Below are positions 7,077 through 14,549 of a stretch of 22,165 nt of DNA, one piece after another; the first letter of the stretch is position 1, and every line of letters begins with the position of its first letter. This DNA is from Bacillota bacterium (lineage in GTDB: Bacteria > Bacillota > Clostridia > Acetivibrionales > DTU013). Position numbers and translations under genes: made by a program. Under the pieces are notes generated by a model. The model saw only the letters and a program-made list of their open reading frames with translations, did no database searches and had not been told where the DNA came from. The stretch covers positions 1 to 22,165 of the forward strand of contig JAEZJL010000182.1 of assembly GCA_023415815.1 (NCBI GenBank), written 5' to 3'.

Positions 7077-8075
7077 TTACTGGACATATCGGTTGACATC
7101 GTCAAGGGTTATCCCCTGGTGCAGGGCTATATTAAGGCCGTTGGCTATGACCTTTGCGACTTTTTCCACCACCTCATCAATTTCCTTCGGCGTGACAATG
7201 AGGTTCCCCACATAAGGATTCAGCACCTCCTGTATCATCCGGTATTTCTCGTCCCTGTCGATGCTCTTCATCATATTGTAGAATTCAGTGCCTTTGGGCG
7301 CCTGCCCTATCATGCTGTCTAGCACGAGGTCGATGGTATCGTTGGCCATCGTAGCCGCATCCACGACGGTCGGTACCCCAATCGCAATAACCGGTATCCC
7401 AAGAGTCTTTCTGGAAAGCTCCATCCGCTTGTTTCCCACGCCCGAGCCCGGGGATATTCCGGTATCGGCTATTTGTATCGTGGTGTTCACCCTGTCCATT
7501 TTTCTTGAGGCAAGGGCGTCGATGGCTATTATACAGTCAGGCCGAATCCTGTCCACTATACCCCGTATGATCTCTCCGGTCTCTATGCCCGTGATGCCAA
7601 GAACTCCGGGCGAAACCGCACAAACCGGTCTGACGCCGTCGTCCACCTGCTCGGGAACATACTCGAGCAGATGCCTGGTCACCATCACGCTGGACACCAC
7701 CTTGGGTCCAAGCGCGTCCGGAGTCACATTCCAGTTGCCCAGGCCGACAATCAGTATCGTCGATTTCTCGCCAAGCTTCAATATACCGGCTAGCTCTTGA
7801 GCCAGCGCCTTGCAGGTGTTTTCGTACAATTCCTGGTTGTTATGCCTCAGCTCCGGCACCTCAAGAGTGACATAGTTGCCCATGGGCTTTCCGACTGCCT
7901 TTTCCCCGGCGGGTGAGGTTACCCTTACCCTTGTTATTTTTATATTGCTGTCGCCCGCATCCTCGGTGACGATACCCGGAATATCGCCCGGCGTCCCTTC
8001 CTTTGCCGCCTGCTCCCGTATCAGCTCATGAGCTTCAAGCGTCAGATCCGTCCTTATACTTCTGCCCGATTCCAT
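7077..8075 (-). CDS. gpr: spore germination protease GPR
   Basis: Starts degradation of small acid-soluble spore proteins when spores germinate; made as an inactive zymogen in the developing forespore. 332 aa (family about 330-370). Two aspartates match the known aspartic-type active site: Asp120 in NVTPDALGP and Asp186 in CIIAIDALASR; both sit 7 residues earlier than Asp127/Asp193 of the Bacillus megaterium enzyme, which supports the full-length alignment. Other signatures are VGLGNWNVTPD, AVSPGVLGITGIETGEI and ADTGISPGSGVGN. The N-terminus (RTDLTLEAHEL) is the region removed on self-processing. ATG at 8075 has GGGAGGG about 10 nt upstream. I could not identify a clear sigma-F/G promoter. 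spoIIP, often found after gpr, is not here; the repeat array is. Confidence 0.96.
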   Translation of the reverse strand: MESGRSIRTDLTLEAHELIREQAAKEGTPGDIPGIVTEDAGDSNIKITRVRVTSPAGEKAVGKPMGNYVTLEVPELRHNNQELYENTCKALAQELAGILKLGEKSTILIVGLGNWNVTPDALGPKVVSSVMVTRHLLEYVPEQVDDGVRPVCAVSPGVLGITGIETGEIIRGIVDRIRPDCIIAIDALASRKMDRVNTTIQIADTGISPGSGVGNKRMELSRKTLGIPVIAIGVPTVVDAATMANDTIDLVLDSMIGQAPKGTEFYNMMKSIDRDEKYRMIQEVLNPYVGNLIVTPKEIDEVVEKVAKVIANGLNIALHQGITLDDVNRYVQ

Positions 8076-8176
8076 TAAATCATTCCCTCCCGTATATTTG
8101 TCGGGTTTATTTTAGCCACATTACGCCGAAAAAATGAGTTTGCGGTTTAAAAGCCATTTTATGAGCATCATTTCCC

Positions 8177-8205
8177 TTGCTTTTTTAACTTGTTCATGGT
8201 AGAAT
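8177..8205 (+). promoter_or_regulatory. sigma-A-type promoter of rpsT
   Basis: TTGCTT (8177-8182), a 17-bp spacer, and TAGAAT (8200-8205) with an extended -10 TG at 8197-8198. The predicted transcript start is near 8212, about 30 nt before the rpsT start codon. Confidence 0.7.
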
Positions 8206-8242
8206 AGTCGATGTTGATTTTAAAACGCAGGAGGTGAAAGAT

Positions 8243-8509
8243 TTGCCAAACATAAAATCCGCTATTAAAAGAGTGGAAGTTACCAAAACAAAAACTGCAA
8301 AGAACACGATTAAAAAGTCGGCTTTGAAAACTGCCGTTAAAAAGTGCAGTGAAACGATAGAGAAAAAAGACGCAACAGCTTCCGATGTTTTAAACGCAAC
8401 CGTCAGCATCATCGACAAAGCGGCCGCCAAGAACATTCTGCACAAGAACACGGCTGCCAGAAGGAAATCAAAGCTTGCAAAGGCATTGAACACTTCAAAG
8501 AAAGCTTAA
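8243..8509 (+). CDS. rpsT: 30S ribosomal protein S20
   Basis: Binds 16S rRNA early in assembly of the small ribosomal subunit. The product is 88 aa, very rich in Lys and Ala, beginning PNIKSAIKRVEVT after the start Met and ending in the typical AARRKSKLAKAL region. The TTG at 8243 is chosen: AGGAGGTGA at 8229-8237 is correctly spaced for it and the protein then has the family's normal length and N-terminus. The GTG at 8234 lies inside that ribosome binding site. It is transcribed alone, opposite to holA and gpr, as is usual in Firmicutes, and is followed by a strong terminator. Confidence 0.95.
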   Translation: MPNIKSAIKRVEVTKTKTAKNTIKKSALKTAVKKCSETIEKKDATASDVLNATVSIIDKAAAKNILHKNTAARRKSKLAKALNTSKKA

Positions 8510-8521
8510 AAACGCAAAAGC

Positions 8522-8548
8522 AAAAAACGTACACAGGTACGTTTTTTT
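8522..8548 (+). terminator. Rho-independent terminator of rpsT (possibly bidirectional)
   Basis: An A-run plus ACGTAC (8522-8532), a 4-nt loop (8533-8536), then GTACGT and a run of seven T (8537-8548). Because the stem begins with an A-run, it can also act on the minus strand and stop the convergent coiled-coil gene that ends at 8563. Confidence 0.9.
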
Positions 8549-8562
8549 ATTTTGCGCGGCCT

Positions 8563-9042
8563 TTATTTCGCTTTTCTTTTTCCTGAGGCTTCAACGACCT
8601 CAAGCCGCTTGTCCTGGGAATTGAGCGACAATGCCAGATAGTCCAGTTTGTTGTCGATCGCATTCAATCTTTCGGAATGCTCCTGAAGCAGCGCTGTATT
8701 GCCAAACGAGCTTTCATGAAGGGATTGGAGATTGGCTTTTATATCGTGCTCAAGAATTGACTCTATTTTGCCCAGCCTTGAATCGCTTTCCTTTCTGAAT
8801 CCAAGCATCACTCCTGTGAACCCGGTCATGTCTTCCTTGAACTCATTTATGTCTTCAGTAAAACCAGTCATATTCTCCTTGAACTCGGTCATATCCTCTT
8901 TGAAGCCGATCATCTCTCCCTTGAACCCGATCATCTCTCCCTTGAACCCGATCATATCCCTTCTGAACTCATTCATGTCCTTGCGGAATTCTATAAATTC
9001 ACCGTGTATTTTAGTTAAAATTTCAAAGGTTTTATCTTCCAT
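8563..9042 (-). CDS. heptad-repeat coiled-coil protein of unknown function
   Basis: 159-aa hydrophilic protein, no signal peptide or membrane helix. Residues about 16-84 consist of ten 7-residue repeats of the type (D/E)MxxFK(E/G). Phenylalanine falls exactly every seventh residue from 19 to 82 and Met (once Ile) occupies the position three before it from residue 23 on, giving a continuous coiled coil with a Met/Phe core. At DNA level these are near-perfect 21-bp tandem repeats (8791-9000). A second coiled-coil stretch with a more ordinary Leu/Ile core (LLQEHSERLNAIDNKLDYL) leads to a basic tail (SGKRKAK). The general plan recalls small clostridial coiled-coil proteins beginning M-E-x-K-x-x-E-x-L, of unknown role. 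AGGAGG lies 10 nt before ATG. It has its own extended -10 promoter and sits in the holA-rpsT gap. Confidence 0.85.
   Translation of the reverse strand: MEDKTFEILTKIHGEFIEFRKDMNEFRRDMIGFKGEMIGFKGEMIGFKEDMTEFKENMTGFTEDINEFKEDMTGFTGVMLGFRKESDSRLGKIESILEHDIKANLQSLHESSFGNTALLQEHSERLNAIDNKLDYLALSLNSQDKRLEVVEASGKRKAK
8791..9000 (-). repeat. in-frame 21-bp tandem repeats encoding Met/Phe heptads
   Basis: About ten copies of a 21-bp unit encode the heptads of the coiled-coil protein. Two neighbouring copies around 8917-8960 are nearly identical in DNA, suggesting recent expansion by slippage. Copy number may vary between strains. Confidence 0.7.
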
Positions 9043-9068
9043 TAAATACTATCCTCCTGCATTTACAA

Positions 9069-9077
9069 ATTATAACA
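9069..9077 (-). promoter_or_regulatory. extended -10 promoter of the coiled-coil gene
   Basis: On the minus strand TGTTATAAT gives a perfect TATAAT with an extended TGn; the -35 hexamer 17 bp upstream (TTCAAT, 9092-9097) is weak. The predicted start is about 20 nt before the coiled-coil gene's ribosome binding site region. Confidence 0.5.
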
Positions 9078-9123
9078 TATCGCAAAACCATATTGAAGGT
9101 TTCGCTCGTCCAAATCCGGCCTT

Positions 9124-10149
9124 TTACTTTGAAAACTCTATGATGAGCAGCTCTGCGGCGGAGCGGTCGTCGATCCGTCCGGTCTTTACAGCCAAATCCA
9201 GCTCCAGGCAGGTTTCAACGGCCTTTTTGAGCCTGGCCTGCGAGAAGTTCGAGGCCTGCCTGAGAATCTTCCCGGCGATATAAGGCGACATGCCCATGCG
9301 AGAGGCGACCTCACCGGGACCGCAGCCCTCTTCCTGCAGCAGCCTGATCTGAAGTATCTGCCTGAACTGCCTTGCGATCATGAAAAGGATTTTCGGCACA
9401 GGCTCTTTTAAAATGATCATGTCGTTCAAAAGCCCGAGTGCCCTGGAGCTTTTCTTTTCCGCTATCGCGTCGGTCAGGTCGAAAATCCTGCTTTTGATGG
9501 ACTTCGTACACACCTTTTCGATGTCTTCGGAGGTTATCCTTTGTCGGCCTTCGGTGTATGCCGTCAATTTTTCTATTTCATTGAGTATTTCAGTCATCCC
9601 CTGCTCGCAGTTCTCTACCAGCTTCGCTGCGGTGTCCGGGTCTATCTCTCTGCCCGAGGCCTTGAATTTCCTTGAGGCCCACCTTATCAATTCGTCCGGC
9701 TTCTGGTAATCAAACTCAACCGCAAGCCCGTGCTTTTTCACGATCTCCAGGGCTTTGAGCCGCTTGTCGGCCTCCGCCTCGTAAAATATCAGACAGACAT
9801 GTCCGGGCAAATCCTGCAAAAACGCCGAAAGCTCGTCGCCCTGTCCCTGCGTCCTGGCCTTTTTCGTGTCGCCCTCCTTCTTTTTCGGCTTGAAAAGCCC
9901 GGAGTTCTTTACGATCACCATCTTCCTGTCGGAGAAGACAGGCAGCGTCTCACAGTAGTCGGTCAGCTTCCTCAGCTCCTGCTTGCCTTCCAGCACGACC
10001 CTGTTCAAAGCCTTGAGCTCCTCGGAGAGCAGGATCTTCTCCAGGCTTTCCACATAATATTTTTTAAGAAACTCCTCGGGCCCGTAAAAGAGGTACAGCT
10101 TCCTTATTTTTTTATTTTTAATATCATCTTTTAGCATCTCAAGGCTCAT
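9124..10149 (-). CDS. holA: DNA polymerase III delta subunit
   Basis: Clamp-loader subunit that opens the beta sliding clamp. 341 aa, normal length. It begins with KIRKLYLFYGPEEFLKKYY, the typical delta N-terminus with a degenerate P-loop-like region, followed by the AAA-like lid (LVENCEQGMTEILNEIEKL) and the C-terminal collar domain (ILFMIARQFRQILQIRLL ... ARLKKAVETCLELDLAVKTG). ATG at 10149 lies 7 bp after the comEC stop, so the two genes are read together; a GGAAGGCGGG stretch at the end of comEC can serve as its ribosome binding site. comEC-holA adjacency is conserved in Firmicutes. Confidence 0.95.
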   Translation of the reverse strand: MSLEMLKDDIKNKKIRKLYLFYGPEEFLKKYYVESLEKILLSEELKALNRVVLEGKQELRKLTDYCETLPVFSDRKMVIVKNSGLFKPKKKEGDTKKARTQGQGDELSAFLQDLPGHVCLIFYEAEADKRLKALEIVKKHGLAVEFDYQKPDELIRWASRKFKASGREIDPDTAAKLVENCEQGMTEILNEIEKLTAYTEGRQRITSEDIEKVCTKSIKSRIFDLTDAIAEKKSSRALGLLNDMIILKEPVPKILFMIARQFRQILQIRLLQEEGCGPGEVASRMGMSPYIAGKILRQASNFSQARLKKAVETCLELDLAVKTGRIDDRSAAELLIIEFSK

Positions 10150-10156
10150 AACACAA

Positions 10157-12538
10157 TTACCCGCCTTCCCTGACCGTCCCCGTCAGCCTGATGTCCCTGC
10201 CGCGGCTTGTGAGGACGACCGCGCCGCACTCATCCGTCCTGAATATCCGCACGCCCTCGTCCTTCAGCGACTCCAGCGTTTCAGGCGAGGGGTGCCCGAA
10301 ATTGTTCCTGCCCACGCTGATAACGGCGGACACAGGGCCGACCTGCTCCAGAAATTCTCTCCCTGTGGAGGTGGACGAGCCGTGATGGCCTATCTTTAAT
10401 ACCTCCGCAGCCAGATCCGCTCCGCTTTCCAGCAGCTCCCCCTCGGCCTCCGCCTCCGCGTCACCGGTGAAAAGTATATCGGCGTCGCCGTAATGTAATT
10501 TTAACACTAATGAGGTATTATTTAAAGATGTTTCGGGCGTTTCAAGCTCAGGCGAGGGACTCAGCACGTCAAAGCAAGTTTCCCCGTCGAGCTTTATGAC
10601 GTCGCCCCTCTCACATCTGTTAACCCTTATACCTTTGCTGCCGGCCAGCTCCAGAAGCTTTTCAAACCCCTCGTCATCCGCCGTCAAGGGGATGATAAGG
10701 CTGCCGACCCTGAACTGCTCAAGAGCGGTGAGCAAGCCCTGGGTATGGTCGGAATGCCCGTGCGAGGCTATGACGGCGTCCAGTGCGGTCACGCCCTTAT
10801 CCAGAAGAAAGGGAGCTATCACGGATTCCCCGACCTTGGACGCGGCGTTCGGATCGGTGCTTCCACCCCCGTCAAGAAGTATGTTTTTACCTGTACAGGT
10901 CCTGATGAAGGCCGAATCGCCCTGGCCCACGTCGAGAAAAATCACCTCCAGCTTACCCGGGACCAGGAATGAGACCGTTATAATCAGGGCCGACAAGCCA
11001 AGCGCCGCACCGGCATACGCAGGCCTGAGCCTGATATTTTTCAGAGGCTTATACCAGAGCAGGAACCACAGGACAATATAATACGGAATTATGACGGCCA
11101 ATGAGGGCGTGACCGTCCTGATCGAGGCAAAAGGCAGCGCTGAGGATATTTTGGTGACGTACAGTATCGCGCTCAGGAGCACACAGTTTATATATCCTAT
11201 CAGCTGGGAAAAAACGATGTTTATCTGCCCCAATATGGCCATGAACATCCCCAGTATTGTCACGAACTCCAAAAGCGGTACGACAAGCAGATTTGAAAGC
11301 ACCGAGATCAGCGATACCCTGTTGAAATATGCGAGCGTTATCGGCAGCACCCCGAGCTGCGCCGAAAGCGTAGCGGCGAGGACGGCCGCGACGGCGGACG
11401 GTATGAATCTGCAGGTAAGCAGCTTTTTAATGTTCCCGTACAGCATGACTATCGACAGGGTTGCGGCAAAGGAGAGCTGAAAGCCGATGTCAAACAGCAT
11501 GTAGGGGCTGCATATCAGAAGCAGTACGGCTGCAAAAGCAATTGTCGTATAAACGTCGGTTTCCCTGTCGAGCATTTTAGCTATAAGAATCACGGACGCC
11601 ATAACAACCGCCCTTAGAACGGAAGGCTCGAAGCCGGTAATGAATATGAAAAAGAGCAAAAAGGCCATGGTGAGCAAGCCCGAGGCTTTGTTCCCAAGCC
11701 TCAGCCTTTTGAACAGAAAGGCCAGAGGTATGATCAGAAATACCACGTTCGCCCCTGAAACTGCCATAATGTGCGTAAGGCCGGCGTCGCTGAAGGCGTC
11801 GGCAACCTCCGGCGACAGTCCTTCGCGATAGCCGATGAGCATGCCGTTGAGTAGTCCGGCTTGCTGGCGCGGGAGGCTTCTGTCGATGACGCTCACTATT
11901 CTGCCTCTGGCTGCCTGCCCGGCTTTGACAATAAATGAAGCTTTTTCACCCGGGCCTTTGGTAATGCCGCCGGAGACAAAGACAGAGGCCGACACGCCCT
12001 TTTGCGCAAGATACCTTCTGTAATCGAAGCCCCCGGGGTTCCTCACGCCCTGCGGCAGTGTCAGGCGGCCGGTAAATGTGAGCTCGCTTCCGTATTCGTA
12101 AAGCTTCATACCCTCTGTTTTCACCATATTCAGAAGCAGTCTGCCGCCCGCAGCTTTTCTTCCGTCTCCGGCCGCTAGCTCCGTTACCCTGAAAATATAG
12201 GTAACCCTCGAATCCTTTATATCCGGCGCAGAGGCTGTAAAACCGTTCACGGTCACCGTTTCATTGCCGAATTCATTGAACCTGCCGCTGTTGACCCTGT
12301 CCATTAGCAAGTACTCGGACGCTCCGAGAGCGCAGAAAAATAAGATGCCAAGAGGAATATAAAGCCTGTCTCTGAATGCGCCGCCCAACGCATACAAAAG
12401 GGCGGAAAGCAGCAGCAGGAAGCCAGCGGCGAAAAGTGCCGAGCCTGTCAGGCAAGCAGACAGTATACCGGTTATCAGCGCCAGACAGAATGCGACCAGC
12501 GGTCTTTTGAATATCATCGACAAAATATTTTCTTTCAT
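10157..12538 (-). CDS. comEC: ComEC/Rec2 competence DNA-uptake channel
   Basis: Membrane protein that carries single-stranded DNA across the membrane in transformation. 793 aa. N-terminal hydrophobic segments and a DUF4131-type region (about 1-170) are followed by the multi-span Competence domain (about 210-490; contains GLTHIMAVSGANV). A C-terminal metallo-beta-lactamase-like domain (about 530-790) has DVGQGDSAFI, the metal-binding ASHGHSDH motif and LKIGHHGSSTST. All three parts are complete, so the gene looks functional. The start is uncertain: ATG at 12538 lies only 7 bp after a TATAAT box and has no ribosome binding site, so translation may be leaderless or begin at the internal ATG at 12517 (MIFKRPLVAF). 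holA follows immediately. Confidence 0.95.
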   Translation of the reverse strand: MKENILSMIFKRPLVAFCLALITGILSACLTGSALFAAGFLLLLSALLYALGGAFRDRLYIPLGILFFCALGASEYLLMDRVNSGRFNEFGNETVTVNGFTASAPDIKDSRVTYIFRVTELAAGDGRKAAGGRLLLNMVKTEGMKLYEYGSELTFTGRLTLPQGVRNPGGFDYRRYLAQKGVSASVFVSGGITKGPGEKASFIVKAGQAARGRIVSVIDRSLPRQQAGLLNGMLIGYREGLSPEVADAFSDAGLTHIMAVSGANVVFLIIPLAFLFKRLRLGNKASGLLTMAFLLFFIFITGFEPSVLRAVVMASVILIAKMLDRETDVYTTIAFAAVLLLICSPYMLFDIGFQLSFAATLSIVMLYGNIKKLLTCRFIPSAVAAVLAATLSAQLGVLPITLAYFNRVSLISVLSNLLVVPLLEFVTILGMFMAILGQINIVFSQLIGYINCVLLSAILYVTKISSALPFASIRTVTPSLAVIIPYYIVLWFLLWYKPLKNIRLRPAYAGAALGLSALIITVSFLVPGKLEVIFLDVGQGDSAFIRTCTGKNILLDGGGSTDPNAASKVGESVIAPFLLDKGVTALDAVIASHGHSDHTQGLLTALEQFRVGSLIIPLTADDEGFEKLLELAGSKGIRVNRCERGDVIKLDGETCFDVLSPSPELETPETSLNNTSLVLKLHYGDADILFTGDAEAEAEGELLESGADLAAEVLKIGHHGSSTSTGREFLEQVGPVSAVISVGRNNFGHPSPETLESLKDEGVRIFRTDECGAVVLTSRGRDIRLTGTVREGG

Positions 12539-12545
12539 GCCGATG

Positions 12546-12574
12546 ATTATACATTATTTTGTAATTAAAGTAAA
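12546..12574 (-). promoter_or_regulatory. promoter of comEC-holA
   Basis: Minus strand: TTTACT (12569-12574), a 17-bp spacer, TATAAT (12546-12551). The predicted transcript start is at or next to the annotated comEC ATG, giving almost no leader. Confidence 0.5.
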
Positions 12575-12601
12575 TATTTTGAATTATAATTTTCAGGATA
12601 C

Positions 12602-12626
12602 AAAAAGGCACCCGGAACCGGATGCC
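12602..12626 (-). terminator. Rho-independent terminator after the NlpC/P60 gene
   Basis: GGCATCCGG and CCGGGTGCC form a stem of about 8 bp with a short loop (12607-12626), followed by TTTTT on the minus strand (12602-12606). It separates the hydrolase gene from the comEC promoter. Confidence 0.85.
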
Positions 12627-12682
12627 TCGATTGATATCGTTATTTAATTTCCGTACGTATTTTAAGGCCTATTACCCTTATT

Positions 12683-13639
12683 TCAATCGTCCAGGTATCT
12701 TCTGGCGCCCATGAACTGCTTGTTGTAGGTGCCGGTATTGAGTTCGCTGATAATCACCTTGCGGTTATACGAGGATGCGTGTATAAACTTTCCGCTTCCT
12801 ATATAGATGCCAACATGCTCTATATGGTTCAAGCCGCCGTTGGTATCGAAAAATACCAGATCGCCCGGCTTCAGCGCGGAACGTTTTATCTTCGTGCCAT
12901 TAGCGCCCTGACTGTCGGAGGTCCTCTCCAGCCCTATGCCGAAATGCTTGTAGACATACAGTGAAAAGCCGGAACAATCGAATCCTTTCGCCGAAGAACT
13001 GCCGTAAACATATTTGACGCCCAGGAACTTCTTCGCATATGCAACGATCTGCTGACGTACATCCGAATCTTTTTCGTCCTTTGCAGCCTCATCGTCTTCA
13101 ACGGATTCGGCCGCAGGCGCTACAGGCGTTTTTACCTCGTCGGTGACGCCCCTTGATACGGTATCGGATTTTTCCGTGACAAAATCACGGCTTATCCATC
13201 CGTACCTGTCCTCGTCGATCTGAATCCTGTACCATTCCTCTTTGCGCTCAAATATGCTGACCTTCGCGCCCTTGTCCAATTTCTGCAGGACTTCTGAGGA
13301 GGTGTCAGGTTTACTTCTTACATTTACATCATTTCCCTTTACGGCGCCCGAGGCTATCGCCACATCTCTGACGGTCAGGTACTGGCTGAATATCCAGCCC
13401 TCCGCGTCATTGCTTTTCACCTTGTACCAGTCGCCCTTTTCTTCTAATACGGATACTTTTGCCCCATCGGATAGTTGATTGAGAACTTTTGCGGAAGTGT
13501 CCGGCGTCGCCCTGAGATTGATAGAATCGCCTTTTACGGTACCAATACTGGCGGCTTCCGCGTCTACCACGCCCACAAGCAGGAACACCAGTACCAGCGT
13601 TGCGGGCAGGGCAACCAAAAGTTTCTTAATTCCCTGCAT
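12683..13639 (-). CDS. secreted cell-wall hydrolase: signal peptide, two SH3b domains, NlpC/P60
   Basis: Predicted gamma-D-glutamyl-diamino-acid peptidase that cuts peptidoglycan stem peptides outside the cell. 318 aa. A signal peptide (about 1-30, ending VVDAEAA) is followed by two bacterial SH3 domains (about 32-90 and 97-155), each with the N(L/V)R(A/S)xPDTS(A/S) and GW(I)-type motifs, then an acidic Pro/Ala/Glu linker (about 158-193) and an NlpC/P60 domain (about 195-316). Catalytic residues are visible as Cys222 (DCSGF), His275 (EHVGIYIG) and His287 (FIHAS). AGGAGG at 13645-13650 is 5 nt before ATG. A c-di-AMP riboswitch precedes the gene, a common arrangement for wall hydrolases, so expression probably drops when c-di-AMP is high. 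A terminator follows. Confidence 0.95.
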   Translation of the reverse strand: MQGIKKLLVALPATLVLVFLLVGVVDAEAASIGTVKGDSINLRATPDTSAKVLNQLSDGAKVSVLEEKGDWYKVKSNDAEGWIFSQYLTVRDVAIASGAVKGNDVNVRSKPDTSSEVLQKLDKGAKVSIFERKEEWYRIQIDEDRYGWISRDFVTEKSDTVSRGVTDEVKTPVAPAAESVEDDEAAKDEKDSDVRQQIVAYAKKFLGVKYVYGSSSAKGFDCSGFSLYVYKHFGIGLERTSDSQGANGTKIKRSALKPGDLVFFDTNGGLNHIEHVGIYIGSGKFIHASSYNRKVIISELNTGTYNKQFMGARRYLDD

Positions 13640-13657
13640 TGAGTCCTCCTATATTTT

Positions 13658-13826
13658 GCTTCCGAAGTTAGCTGTCGGGTTCGGGTAATAGGATCACCCT
13701 ACTATGCAGAACAGACCGGAGCGTAAACACCCCTCTGCCCTGAACAGATTAACCCCTTTTGTGGTTCCTCCGTACCCCTTTGCAGGGGATTCAGCATTAT
13801 TGACCGGCATGAAATCTTTACCAGTG
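13658..13826 (-). promoter_or_regulatory. ydaO/yuaA-type cyclic-di-AMP riboswitch
   Basis: The minus-strand leader holds, in the right order, the conserved blocks of this riboswitch class as I recall them: GCTGAATCC (13787-13795), GGTACGGAGGAACC (13763-13776), GGGTTAATC (13747-13755), and ACCCGAACC / CGACAGCTAAC (13667-13686) ending in the GGAAGC closing element near 13658. The class binds c-di-AMP and usually switches off wall-hydrolase and K+-transport genes. Only 7 nt lie between the aptamer end and AGGAGG, and no terminator hairpin with a T-run is visible before the start codon, so control may act on translation or by an overlapping fold. Confidence 0.9.
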
Positions 13827-13833
13827 CACGACT

Positions 13834-13862
13834 ATTATACCTTTATAAAAAATGTTTGTCAA
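13834..13862 (-). promoter_or_regulatory. consensus sigma-A promoter of the riboswitch/hydrolase unit
   Basis: Minus strand: TTGACA (13857-13862), exactly 17 bp, TATAAT (13834-13839), both perfect matches. The predicted start is about 13827, giving a leader of about 188 nt that contains the riboswitch. Confidence 0.85.
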
Positions 13863-13867
13863 ATAAG

Positions 13868-13899
13868 AAAAATAAAAAGAGCCCGCGTTATGTAAACTC
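13868..13899 (-). terminator. possible weak terminator after the GNAT gene
   Basis: GAGTTT and GGGCTC can pair (three G-T pairs) across a 9-nt loop and are followed by TTTTTATTTTT on the minus strand. The T-run is good but the stem is poor. Confidence 0.35.
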
Positions 13900-13916
13900 A
13901 ATCCATCCCTATAGCC

Positions 13917-14441
13917 TTATATGCTCTTATGCATGATGATTATGCCGTATTCCTCACCGTTGAAAAGCTTATGCTTTTCAAGCCTGCTTATTTCCCTGAA
14001 GCCGTTCTTTGTCCAGAATCTCCTGCCGCCCGTATTTTTGTCGACTACGGACAGCAGGCAGTCGGTTGCGTGGCCCGCTTCCTTCATATGCCTCAGCAGC
14101 AGCCCGGCAGAGCTGCTCCCAAGTCCCCGGCCCCTTTGCTCGACGGCGATTGTCAGCAGCTTTATCCATACGACGCTGCCGGACAGGCTTCCTATCATGA
14201 TTCCCACAAGTCTGACGTCGGAGCTTCTGTATATTCCAAGAAAGAATTCCTTTTCGTTCACGGCGATATCATCGAATTTTTCTTCAAGGCTCTCCTGCGT
14301 GATCCCCCGGTCTGTTCCGGTGGCGTACCTGTAGCCCTCGCCCGCATTATACCAGTCGAGCACGCGGCAAAGGCTTCCGCGCTCCATGCTTTTCAGGGTT
14401 ATTGAGCTGTTTTTGATGCATATGCTGAACGTAATCCGCAC
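13917..14441 (-). CDS. GNAT-family N-acetyltransferase
   Basis: Predicted acetyl-CoA-dependent transferase; substrate unknown. 174 aa. The acetyl-CoA pyrophosphate-binding motif is EQRGRGLGSS (101-110), following the beta-4 strand WIKLLTIAV. The C-terminal part, VDKNTGGRRFWTKNGFREISRLEKH, is the usual helix and strand that close a GNAT fold (N-x-x-x-x-x-F/Y-x-x-x-G-F). The start is uncertain: GTG at 14441 has only a GGGG-containing stretch overlapping it, and an internal ATG at 14387 (MERGSLCRV) is possible but would cut into the first strand. It lies between the LysR gene and the riboswitch unit, all on the minus strand, without evidence of a shared function. Confidence 0.85.
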   Translation of the reverse strand: MRITFSICIKNSSITLKSMERGSLCRVLDWYNAGEGYRYATGTDRGITQESLEEKFDDIAVNEKEFFLGIYRSSDVRLVGIMIGSLSGSVVWIKLLTIAVEQRGRGLGSSSAGLLLRHMKEAGHATDCLLSVVDKNTGGRRFWTKNGFREISRLEKHKLFNGEEYGIIIMHKSI

Positions 14442-14549
14442 CCCTGCCCGAATTTATTTAATATAGATGTCCAATTCCGTTTGCCGTATAGATAGCATAT
14501 ATTCAACAAACGCCCTCTTTTATCCTGCTTTTCGAGAAAATCCGGCGCT

